A DNA stretch of 64,000 bases from Ampullaceana balthica (taxonomy: Eukaryota > Mollusca > Gastropoda > Lymnaeidae): the NCBI GenBank assembly GCA_944989445.1, contig CALYLW010000066.1:402501-466500 (forward strand), written 5' to 3'. The translations under genes were made by a program, and so were the position numbers. The notes under the pieces are model-generated. The model saw nothing but the letters and a program-made list of their open reading frames with translations. It was not told the origin of the DNA and did not search any database. Positions 22,183-32,193 of this stretch are shown piece by piece. Each line of letters opens with the position of its first letter. The first letter of the stretch is position 1.

Positions 22183-23541
22183 TTAATTGAGTTGTAGGGC
22201 AGTGTTTGTATAGGTCAACTGTTGATAGGGTACGTTAAGTGAGTTGTAGGGAAGTGTTTGTATAGGTCAACTGTTGATAGGGTAAGTTAAGTGAGTTGTA
22301 AGGTAGTGTTTGTATAGGTCAACTGTTGCCAGGGTAAGTTAAGTGAGTCGTAGGGCAGTGTTTGTATAGGTCAACTGTTGATAGGGTAATTTAAGTGAGT
22401 TGTAGGGCAGTGTTTGTATAGGTCAACTGTTGATGTAAGTTAAGTGAGTTGTAAGGTAGCGTTTGTATAGGTCAACTGTTGATAGGGTAAGTTAAGTGAG
22501 TTTTAAGGAGTGTGTGTGTAGGTCAACTGTTGATAGGGTAGGTTAAGTGAGTTTTAAGGCAGTGTTTGTATAGGTCATCTGTTGATAGGGTAAGCCAAGT
22601 GAGTTTTAAGGCAGTTTTGTATAGGTCAACTGTTGCCAGGGTAAGTTAAGTGAGTTGTAGGGCAGTGTTTTGTATAGGTCAACTGTTGATAGGGTGAGTT
22701 ATGTGAGTTGTAGGGCAGTGTTTGTATAGGTCAACTGTTGCCATGGTAAGTTAAGTGAGTTGTAAGGCAGTGTTTGTATAGGTTAACTGTTGCCAGGGTA
22801 AGTTAAGTGAGTTGTAAGACAATGTTTGTATAGGTCAACTGTTGCCAGGGTAAGTTAAGTTAGTTGTAGGGCAGTGTTTGTATAGGTCAACTGTTGATAG
22901 GGTGAGTTAAGTGAGTTGTAGGGCAGTGTTTGTATAGGTCAACTGTTGCCAGGGTAATTTAAGTGAGTTGTAAGGCAGTGTTTGTATAGGTCAACTGTTG
23001 CCAGGGTAAGTTAAGTGAGTTGTAAGACAGTGTTTGTATAGGTCAACTGTTGCCAGGGTAAGTTAAGTTAGTTGTAAGGCAGTGTTTGTATAGGTCAACT
23101 GTTGCCAGGGTAAGTTAAGTGAGTTGTAAGACAGTGTTTGTATAGGTCAACTGTTGCCAGGGTAAGTTAAGTTAGTTGTATGGCAATGTTTGTAAAGGTC
23201 AACTGTTGACATGGTAAGTTAAGTTAGTTGTAGGGCAGTGTTTGTATAGGTCAACTGTTGACCTGGTAAGTTAAGTTACTTGTAGGGCAGTGTTTGTATA
23301 GGTCAACTGTTGCCAGGGTAAGTTAAGTGAGTTGTAGGGCAGTCTTTTTATAGGTCAACTGTTGACATGGTAAGTTAAGTTAGTTGTAGGGCAGTGTTTG
23401 TATAGGTCAACTGTTGACATGGTAAGTTAAGTTAGTTTTAAGGCAGTGTTTGTACAGGTCAACTGTTGACATGGTAAGTTTAAGTGAGTTGTAGGGCAGT
23501 ATTTGTATAGATCAACTGTTGCCAGGGTAAGTTAAGAGAGT

Positions 23542-24420
23542 TTGTAAAATGGTTTTAAGTAAGTACCTTCAGCTATCGGATTGTCTCTGGGGGAACAAGT
23601 AGCTAAAGAAATTATTATGAAGAACTTTGAACACACCAAATGTGATTGATTGATTTGCTTTAAAAACGTGATAGTGATCATAATTTGAAAATACTTTTTT
23701 TCACTTTTTGATTTTAACTTCTGGGCGTAACTCAAATACTTCATTAAAACCCGTTGCAGCTATAGATTTAGAAATTAAATATATCAAATACTCTTCACCG
23801 TTAGTCATATTTTCCAAGTAAGCAAATGTTTGCATTAATCACTGGATTGGATGTTAGAATGTTAAAAGTTATTTATTAAGTTACTATAATCTAGTAGAAT
23901 AGGACGAAAAGTAAATTGTAACGAAAATCAAAAGAAACAGAAATTTAATGACATTAGCCATTTTTCTCAGCATTAAACCAATTATTTTGAAACAATGTAA
24001 CAAAAGAAATTGATATATTAAAAAAAGGAAGAATTATTAAGGGGAATGTCGAGATACCGTTAATGTTCTATTCATGTTTCACATATTCTATCTTTTCCCG
24101 GTGGTAACAATGTCAATGTTTACTTTGATCTGATCACCGCGATATCGCTGTTCGAATGAGTGCTCTCATCAAGTAAGTAAATACGCCCTGTGTTGAGATA
24201 GCTGCTAAAATATTGACCCAATGGACACTCGCTCGAAACTTTGGAATATTTGCAAATATCTTGCGAAGACAGCCCAATGAAGACAGAAATGATCGAGGTT
24301 TTATATCACCGTTTATCCCCGTGTCTGTTTTATATGACCCTACTTTAGTCATTTTATCCAGACCCCGCGTGTATATTTATTAACATTTATGTTCAATTTC
24401 TTTTTGTTACTTTATCTTTA
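23542..24420. other. AT-rich spacer, no gene recognised
   Basis: A 72-codon minus-strand frame at 24134-24352 has no motif or splice support. Otherwise nothing. Confidence 0.45.
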
Positions 24421-24646
24421 GTTGTCTGTGTATAGGTATCAAAGTGTATGTGTATAGGTATCAGAGTGTTTGTGTATAGGTATCAAAGTGTCAGTGTATA
24501 GGTATCAAAGTGTCTGTATATTGGTATTAAACTATCTGTGTATAGGTATCAAAGTGTCTGTGTATAGGTATCAAAGTGTCTGTGTATAGGTATCAAAGTG
24601 TATGTGTATAGGTATCAAAGTATCTTTGTATAGGTATCAAAGTGTC
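24421..24646 (+). repeat. 22-bp tandem array, about 10 copies
   Basis: Unit GTGTCTGTGTATAGGTATCA+AA. The core TGTATAGGT is shared with the 52-bp satellite 0.9 kb upstream. Confidence 0.9.
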
Positions 24647-25111
24647 TGGTATCTTGATATTTTCAGGTTTATTGTTTACTTGTAACATTTGAAAATTGTT
24701 CATTTCTCCATTATTGTCTTATATTTTAAAATAAATTTGCCATCTATAAAACTTATAAGACTTATTGTTATTGTTATACCCATTAAATACTTTAATTTAT
24801 GAAGGAACTGGCCTAGTTTTGCCTTTTCAATGATGAACTTCTTTATTTATCTGATAATAAATTGATTGTCTTTCTAGTGTGAAATTTAATCGCTCTTTTC
24901 AATTTATTTTGTTTTAAATGCATTTTGAGTATGCTAGTCTAAAGTCTAAAGAACATGTTTGCTATAAAGCATATGAGCGATCGATCGCATTTAAAAAATA
25001 GATAATTTGGATGAAATGAGATTGTTTCTCATTAACAAGTCATATGTGCTAATTACTCTACAGTCGTAGTGTGAGTTCATCGTGCTCCGGTACAAAAGTA
25101 CATCATATTTT
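24647..25111. other. AT-rich spacer
   Basis: No supportable feature. Confidence 0.5.
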
Positions 25112-25361
25112 TGCTACATAAGCATACATAGTGCACCATATCATGTTACATAAGTACACCTTATTTTGAATACATAGTGCACCATATCTTGTTACATAAG
25201 GTTTCAATACCATGTTACAAAAGTGCACCATAATCTGTTACATAAGTACATCATATTCTGTTAGATAAATACATGGTGTCATGTTACTTGAGTACACCGT
25301 GTCATATTAACACCGTGTCATATTAACACCGTGTCATGTTAGCACAGTGTCATATTAACAA
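25112..25361 (+). repeat. Degenerate 20-24-bp and 16-bp tandem array, left half
   Basis: ACATAAGTACACCATATCAT-like units grade into ACCGTGTCATATTAAC 16-mers at 25285-25361. The array resumes at 30458 after the hAT-A insertion. Confidence 0.85.
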
Positions 25362-26249
25362 TAGGAGACAGCCGACTATCCGGAATGCTGGATATCCGGA
25401 CCAAATATCGGGATTTTCGCCACTATCCGGATTCGGCAAATACCTATGACAGATCCGAATAGGATCCGGATATCAATGTAGTAAAGAATTTTTGAAATTA
25501 AATTAAATTAATATTAATTAGTGTATAAACAAATATATAAAAAGTATTTAAAAGTATAAAAAACAATAGTCAGAAATCAGTACATTTAACAAGAATTTTC
25601 TTCAACAACACATAGTTTAACAAGAATTTACTGACTAGTAACTATTTTATTTACTCATGTCATTAAATTATGTTCATTGTTATAGCTTATATATTAATTT
25701 TATGTTAAAAACTAATAATTTTAAGTTAATTTGTAATTATTAGTTTATACTATAAACTATATAGTTGGACAGGAGCTTTGGAAACTGGGCCAGTCTGAGT
25801 GTTGGCTTTCATTTTTAATTTCTTTTTCATTGACTAGTAGCCTACGTTGACACAGTCAATCTTTCAATACTTTCAATTCAGTATTCAAATTTAAATATTT
25901 TACTTTTATGATATAAGTTATATCATTGTAATAATTTTATATTCATTGTTGTTTTTTCCGTTGAACTTTAAATGGCAGTTGCAATTGTGATTTGATTTGC
26001 GAAATTAAAAATAAAAATGTTGCTTGTCTCACGTGTTATATCTTATTCAGTATTATAATTTTAAAACTCTAGTTTATTGTAAATATAATACGAACGGTGG
26101 TGGAACGTCCTTGGACGGGCTTTGTTGCTCGTATTAAATAAGTTAAGTAACAAATTAAGTTATACATCAGGTTATTAATATACAGAGGCGTCACTAGGGT
26201 TGGTGTCGCCCGGGGCGGTAGCTCATGGTGTCACCCCTTCACGACTGAA

Positions 26250-26635
26250 GGGGCCATCCATAAATGACGTCACGCGAGGTTGCCGATTTTTACCCCACCC
26301 TCCCCCAGGGTCATACTTTGTCACAAAAACTTAGACCCCACCCTTTTTTTACGATATGACGTCACAAAGCTTTGACACCCCTCCCCCAAGCCGTATTTTC
26401 TCAATAAAAGTTATCATGTTGCAAATTATTTTTTTTCATTTAAATATGTATTTAGGGTAAGTCTGCACTGTAATATCGTAACACGCGTGAAGTCATTGAA
26501 AACGTAATTAAATAAATGGTAAGCAATCAAATATTTAAGTGGAACTTTTATTTAAAGTTTCGCGTTTTTGATGTGACGTAACATTTCTTAAACACCCCCC
26601 TCCTCGTACCACATCGTCACAGATGCGTGGACCCC
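26250..26635. mobile_element. GGGGCCGTCC-family MITE, right tip lost
   Basis: Begins GGGGCCATCCATAAATGACG and follows the ATGACGTCACG subtype layout, including ACACGCGT and CCTCCTCGT...CATCGTCACA near the right. The final 30-40 bp with the inverted terminus are missing, replaced by CCTATGGCGG. Confidence 0.6.
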
Positions 26636-26730
26636 TATGGCGGATTAAAGGGGGGGGGTGCTGAACGGGCTAAAGCCCCCAATAATTTAAGGGCCCCTAA
26701 ACTTTTTATGAATTATAGTGTATCATAAAG

Positions 26731-28195
26731 ATGCAGGCCATTATGTTTGTACGAATCCCTGAAAATGCCTTGGACAGTCATACGGCAATGCTGCAAATGA
26801 GTAGGAAGTATAACGGAAACCAGGCTATTCTTCGTGAGAAGTGCATTGTAGCTCATTATGTGACGTGCACAGCTCATTCCTTTAATTTGGTTGGGAAAAG
26901 AGCAGCAGGTTGTCCTACTGCGGTCAGATTTTTTTGTCTTCTGAAAAATCTTTATACCCGACTTGTTGCATCTACTCATCGTGACAGGTACTTCAAAAAC
27001 ATATGAAATTGATACATGCTAACAAAGCCTTGTCTGACACAAGATGGTCAGCCTGACATTATGCTGTAAGGTCTGTTAATAGCTCATACAATGAGAATAT
27101 CGCAACACTAGAAGAATTAGCAACGAATGAAAATCAGCCACGTGACTGCCGACTTGAAGAAGAAGGATTTCTAAAGGAAATTGAACAACTGGAAGTCGCT
27201 ATTTTACTTGAAATTTGGGAAACAATTTTAGAAAGGAAGTCTCTCATTGAGTTTGTTAAAAAATATCATTCTTAATTTTATTCCTATGAAGACAAAGGAA
27301 AGGAAAATTCCGTGGTAAAAACAGTGTAAACAATCTTCAATACTATCAAACAAAAAAGAAAGCGTCAGTTTGATAAAGGGACATCAACAAAAGAGCATTC
27401 TCCTGGAGAAAAAAATTAAAGATTGAGGTATTTCTGGTAATCATTGACAAACTTTCTTAAGCCCTACAACATTGGTTAGGTGCATATAAATACATCCATG
27501 AGAAATTTGGCTTTCTTACAAACCTAACTGAGCTCAGCACTTTCGCCACCCGATGGGCAGCAGCCAAGTTAAGGGAAGAATATTCAAGTGATTTCGAAGA
27601 AGGGGTCGGGTAAATCCGAAGCAACCGTTTCGTCCCCCCTCAATTTACTAGCAACGCCATCGAGCGGTGCCGGTTTAGGGCCAGGAGCGCTTGTACGGAT
27701 TAGCAAAAAGTGCCGCGAAGAACGCTTTGGACGCCAGCTTTGAGGAAACCTTCCAGTGGGGGTTGCACCCTAGGTAGGTCTTTGATGATCACCCGGTCTG
27801 CGGCGGTCCTAACCATGGAGACCCGTGTGCTTTGCCGGGATGGCGCCAAAGTGGTAGCGGGTCGTAGTAGGAAATTCCACCACCTCCTTGTGAGGGCAAG
27901 TTAGTTGGAGGCATCTTCGACTTTATGTCCTGGATGCCCAGGTGGCCGCTTCAGAAGCGACCGCTTTTTTTTTGGGGGGGGGGCGGTTCCTCAGCTGTTA
28001 CGTCCCTTTGGTGGCCAGATGGCTAAGGGGGTCTTCCGGGAAGACCCATAAAGAGCACTAGGCTTGGGGCTTCTAATTTTCTTCCACATGTAGGTTCATG
28101 CGGGATTTCGAAGACTGCTTACCTTCAGAATTAGTCCAATTTTCAGAACTCTTAAAAAAGTTATTGTCCAGCCCCAGGCTCAGGGTTAGGAAAAG
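26731..28195 (+). pseudogene. hAT transposase remnant, split by a retro-insert
   Basis: Blocks: CTAHSFNLVGKRAAGCPTAV and RFFCLLKNLYTRLVASTHRD (26866-26985); LSDTRWSA-stop-HYAVRSVN (about 27030-27090, a TGA inside the conserved SDTRWSAR block); NIATLEELATNE...IEQLEVAILLEIWETIL (to about 27235). KFGFLTNLTELSTFATRWAA then EEYSSDFE reaches the 503-bp insert at 27601. After it DCLPSELVQFSELLKKLL continues from 28112. Deleting the insert and one TSD copy rejoins the frame as SSDFEDCLPSEL. The N-terminus, first catalytic block and C-terminal dimerisation block are absent. Not functional. Confidence 0.8.
27601..28103. mobile_element. 503-bp GC-rich retro-insert of unknown family
   Basis: Flanked by an 11-bp TSD GATTTCGAAGA (27590-27600 and 28104-28114). 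The TSD length suggests target-primed retrotransposition. The insert is far GC-richer than its surroundings and has a 64-codon plus-strand frame (27710-27904), Arg/Thr-rich and without a known motif. I see neither a poly-A tail nor clear pol III boxes. It may be a 5'-truncated LINE 3' part or a SINE-like element. Confidence 0.75.
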
Positions 28196-28916
28196 GAATT
28201 AGCACAAAGCGAAACACTGTGGTGGAGGGATTCGTGAGGTGGGAATCGTTCATGGCTTTATATCTTTTAAAACATAAGACACTGCCTCTTTCATTCCAGC
28301 CGTTTTTTAAAGATCTCTCTGCTGCGACTATTTCTTTTCTTTTTTTCCTAATTTGTTTTAATGTTGTTCGTGTGTTGGGACTGTTTTATTATTGCAAGTT
28401 AACTGATATTTTTTTAATAAGAATTTTCACGTATTTCATTGTATTTCTTAATTTCTTTCTAGATTAAAAATGTGTCATCTTTTGTTTTCTGACATAAAAT
28501 CGTACACAGTAAAATTTTAGGCTCGGGTGTCACGCCCTGATGGGTGTCACACGGGGCGGCCGGCCCCCCGCCCCCCCTAGTGACGCCACTGTTAATATAT
28601 AACAAAATAAACAAATTAACAAGCGTTGATCCATTCAAATCCATCAAATCTATGCAAAATATAGTAAAACAATCAATTTCAATACGAGAAAAATATATTA
28701 AGTTAAAAAGGGGCCGTCCATAAAGTACGTCACGCTATTTTTGACCCCCCCCTCCCCCCTGTCACAAACTGTCACAAATCTCGGGGACCCCCCCCCCTAA
28801 AGTACGTCACACTTTGAAATTTTTTTTAATTAACACCTAATTACAACATTTAATTTAATACTTAAAATACACTTCACTATTAAACTGTATTAAAATATAA
28901 AATTTCCACTTAAAAG

Positions 28917-29191
28917 TAGGGATGTACTGGATTCCTAATTTTGAAATCCGACCGGGGCTGAATTTGGCCGGATTTATGAAGTGAAATCCGGCTGGAGCAG
29001 GAATCAGATTTGTTAAAATGGCCGGATTCCGGATTTGCCGGAGCCATTATGAATATATATATATAAAAATCATGAATCTACCAGCCAGCGGGATTTATGA
29101 AGTGAAATCCTGCTGAAGCCGAACCCGAATTTTTAAAAATAGCCGGATTGCGGATTTGCCAGAGCTGGAGCCGAAATCCCGTACACCCCCA
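28917..29191. mobile_element. 275-bp hAT MITE nested in the 28710 element
   Basis: Ends TAGGGATGTAC and the inverse of GTACACCCCCA. Perfect 8-bp TSD CTTAAAAG at 28909-28916 and 29192-29199. The interior has GGATTTATGAAGTGAAATCC twice. Non-coding. Confidence 0.85.
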
Positions 29192-29597
29192 CTTAAAAGA
29201 ACTATCAGATTATTAAAATGACTTTAATAGTAGAATAGTTAATTGTCAACAGTTGTCACAGTTATTCAATAAAACAGTAACTCAATCTAGATCGAATTTG
29301 AAAACAAAAATTGCAAAAATTAGTATTGACAATTATCATTTATCTGCTACCTTTTCATTTACAATGGGTGAGGTCAAGTTTAAGATAATCTCCCGATTAA
29401 GCATTCTATTGACACCGGATAAGAAGTAGATCAGCGAAACTTAAACTCAGCCAGTGATTAAATAATAAAAAGGAAACAAAACAATTTGACTAAAAAAAGA
29501 CTTGATTGACAAATTATGTGACCAACTCTTGTGCTATATTGAATATGTTTATTATGGTCCTTTGAATTATGTTTCATTCAAAAATATTCACTGGACA

Positions 29598-29942
29598 TCA
29601 TCTTAAAACAGTGAAGTGTAGTGAATTGAGTCCATCAATTTTTTGGTTGATTGGGATTGGAGGATGGAAGAATCTTGACGGTAAAACGTTGAAATATGAG
29701 CTTCGTGCTTTGTCGCAACATTTTATGTTGTGATATTTAACAATATGAGTGAAATTTTGGCTGGTGCGAAGGTGATTGTCAAACCATCCATGATCCTTCG
29801 ATATGAGTCCTGCTGCATCCAATTCAGATTTATGAAGAACACATTCAGGAAAAACGCATGTCATGCTATTTTGACATAAAACTAATTCTAATGTTTCACA
29901 AAATTTTTGAAAATTGTTTTTAAAGCTATTTAAATTTTACTA
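29598..29942 (-). CDS. Unrecognised ORF of the GGGGCCGTCC transposon family (fragment)
   Basis: The minus-strand frame is open from a stop at about 29942 to TGA at 29598, about 114 codons, with an internal ATG at 29862-29864. It has several cysteines and histidines (CVFPECVLH, HNIKCCDKARSS) and a striking C-terminal SRFFHPPIPINQ. Tyr, Phe and His are spread as in a folded protein, unlike the chance ORFs nearby. I do not recognise the family. By position it would be the C-terminal part of the element's transposase or an accessory protein. The upstream part of any such gene is missing here. Confidence 0.4.
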
Positions 29943-30457
29943 AAAAATATAAATAAATTAGAAAAAAATAATTAAACAAATAAATGTGTGACATACACAT
30001 GGCCTGACCTGTCACACTTTCTTAGACCCCCTCCCCCCTCGGAGCGTGACGTACTTTATGGACGGCCCCAAAGTTACAAGTATAGATATTACTTTACTAC
30101 ATAAGATAACAAACTAAGTTAACTATTTGCATATTAAACTTATATTGTCTGAATAAAATAACTGTTTTATTATGGTTCTAGGTCACGACTTATTGTACAT
30201 AATACTACACACTCAGTACAACACTGTTCGAATGGTACACACTACACAGTTCTTTGAACTCGTTCAAGTTCATTCATTCAATTCATTGTAAAATGTGCAT
30301 CGCTGACTTTGGCAATGTAATAACGTCGATAGCAAATACTCTTAGCTCTTACCCTTAAATGTGGAGATATTCGGATCCGGAATCCGGATACGGCAAATAT
30401 TAGGGCCAAACTATCCGGATTCGGCAATTGTAAAAAACCACATCCGGCTGATCCCTA

Positions 30458-30665
30458 ATTAACACCGTGTCATATTAACACCGTGTCATGTTAAGACCGT
30501 GTCATATTAAAACCGTGTCATGTTAACACCGTGTCATATTAACACCGTGGCATATTAACACCGTGTCATATAACACCGTGTCATGTTAAGACCGGTTCAT
30601 GTTTCTTTAGTACAACATATCATGTTAACACCGTGTCGTCTTAACACGTGTCATGCTACTTGAGT
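30458..30665 (+). repeat. 16-bp tandem array, right half
   Basis: ATTAACACCGTGTCAT units continue the array seen at 25285-25361. The order decays to the right. Confidence 0.85.
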
Positions 30666-31344
30666 ACATCATGTCCTATACGTTGAGTTCACCGTGGCCT
30701 ATACCTAGATTTCAACCATTCCTTTGAATTGATTTCCAATAGCAGCGAGTAGTAAGCGACCGACGGATGGTCAGTAACAACATCTTGGAGAATAATTCCC
30801 GGCTTGCTAGTATCTATAAGGAATCGATACCAGCGTCAATAATAATTGCATTTACGTCAATAAGTATCGATTATCTCCACCATAATAACGGCATCATAGC
30901 TTCTACTTATATAAGTAATCAATAAACCACCTTATTAACATCGATCAGGAAAAAATGTTAGAAATAGCAGGTAAATGAATGATTTACTTCAACATCTTTA
31001 AAAAAAAGTATTCAGACATCACCAGGTAAACAAAATTAATGAATTTTTAAAGTATCGATTTTATTGATGACGTTTTGGCTCAATGATGAATTTATAGAAA
31101 GAATGACGCAGGGTTTAGTGCATACTTGACCCAACAAAAGCAAACAATTTAATAAAAATCAATACAAGATGCATCTTATTTGGATCACAATAATAGACAC
31201 TTATAGTCACATACAATAGATAGATGATAAATGTTTAAAACTTCTTAACAATAGCAAACAGTAATAAAAACAATTGTCTGTGAATAGAACCTTGTAATAG
31301 TGAAAAGTTGATAATTAAAACAATGCATATACACATTGGTGCTT
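30666..31344. other. AT-rich spacer
   Basis: No supportable gene or repeat beyond short homopolymers. Confidence 0.5.
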
Positions 31345-31832
31345 CGGGTTAGGAAGGCCTCAAGTCACGAACACGCCGGGTTAGAAAGGCCTCAAGTCAC
31401 GAACACACCGGGTTAGGAAGGCCTCAAGTCACGAACACGCCGGGCTAGGAAGGCCTCAAGTCACGAACACGCCGGGTTAGGAAGGCCTCAAGTCACTAAC
31501 ACGCCGGGTTAGGAAGGCCTCAAGTTATGAACACGCCGGGTTAGGAAGGCCTCAAGTCACGAACACGCCGGGTTAGGAAGGCCTCAAGTCACGAACACGC
31601 CGGGTTAGGAAGGCCTAAAGTCACGAACACGCCGGGCTAGGAAGGCCTCAAGTCACGAACACGCCGGTTTAAGAAGGCCTCAAGTCACGAACACGCCGGG
31701 TTAGGAAGGCCTCAAGTCACGAACACGCCGGGTTAAGAAGGTCTCAAGTCACGAACACGCCGGGTTAGGAAGGCCTCAAGTCACGAACACGCCGGGTTAG
31801 GAAGGCCTCAAATCACGAACACGCCGGGTTAA
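31345..31832 (+). repeat. 32-bp minisatellite, about 15 copies
   Basis: Unit CGGGTTAGGAAGGCCTCAAG + TCACGAACACGC. Nearly identical copies, GC-rich against an AT-rich background. Confidence 0.95.
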
Positions 31833-32193
31833 GATTTATGTGTGTGTTATGTTGTCTTTATGTTGGTCCTTGCATTATTTTACCATTCGACGTATCTAGG
31901 AAATTTAAGTGAGTTTTTGTCATGATCACCAGAGATTCGGCTTTGTTGTCATGGTCACCAGAGATTCTGCGTTGTTGCCCATAAAGACGTCATTTTTCTC
32001 GTATCAACTAATTCCATTGAGAATGGATCCCATCGGGAGGTCTTAAAAAAGTCATTTCAAGTTTGCTCATCTATACAGACGCTCCTTTTATACAGAAGAT
32101 TCATGATGTTGATAAATAAACTTATGAAAATGAGAGAAACACATTGTTTAACAATTGACGTATTTCAACAATTTGTATATGTACCTCCAAGAC
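31833..32193. other. Spacer with a short SINE-tail fragment
   Basis: CAGACGCTCCTTTTATACAG at about 32078 matches the tail motif of the SINEs at 16899 and 18788. GTCATGGTCACCAGAGATTC is duplicated at about 31915-31965. Nothing else. Confidence 0.4.

Larger units (their letters stand above)
19577..23541 (+). repeat. 52-bp satellite array, about 59 copies
   Basis: Unit GTAAGTTAAGTGAGTTGTAG + GGCAGTGTTTGTATAGGTCA + ACTGTTGCCAGG. Two main variants end GCCAGG or GATAGG and are interspersed. A third (GACATGG) is confined to the last few copies (about 23205-23480). The array is split by the LINE fragment at 21304-22182. The first copies are degenerate and adjoin the hAT right end at 19572. Confidence 0.95.
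26183..28591 (+). mobile_element. hAT-B, nested in hAT-A
   Basis: Termini CAGAGGCGTCACTAGG and the inverse of CCTAGTGACGCCACTG. Perfect 8-bp TSD TTAATATA at 26175-26182 and 28592-28599. GC-rich subterminal regions (GTCGCCCGGGGCGG / GGGGCGGCCGGCCCC). It carries a broken hAT transposase, a MITE-family segment and a 503-bp retro-insert. Confidence 0.9.
28710..30069 (-). mobile_element. 1.36-kb element of the GGGGCCGTCC family
   Basis: Ends GGGGCCGTCCATAAAGTACG and the complement of CGTACTTTATGGACGGCCCC. TSD AAA (28707-28709, 30070-30072), ambiguous in an A-run. The subterminal CTGTCACAAACTGTCACAAA is mirrored by CTGTCACACTTTCTTAGACC. It is the largest copy of this family here and the only one with an ORF (29598-29942, minus). 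It contains a 275-bp hAT MITE at 28917. Confidence 0.8.
25362..30457. mobile_element. hAT-A, 5.1 kb, interrupts the 16-bp array
   Basis: The left end TAGGAGACAGCCGACTATCC and right end (inverse) TAGGGATCAGCCGGATGTGG are rich in ATCCGGA motifs. The flanks ATTAACAA (25354-25361) and ATTAACAC (30458-30465) form an 8-bp TSD with one mismatch, and the tandem array continues on both sides. Without its two nested insertions the element is about 1.3 kb and has no coding sequence of its own. Confidence 0.8.

Noticed and set aside
24134..24352. 72-codon minus-strand ORF
   Set aside because: No motif or flanking signals; length is within chance expectation for this window.
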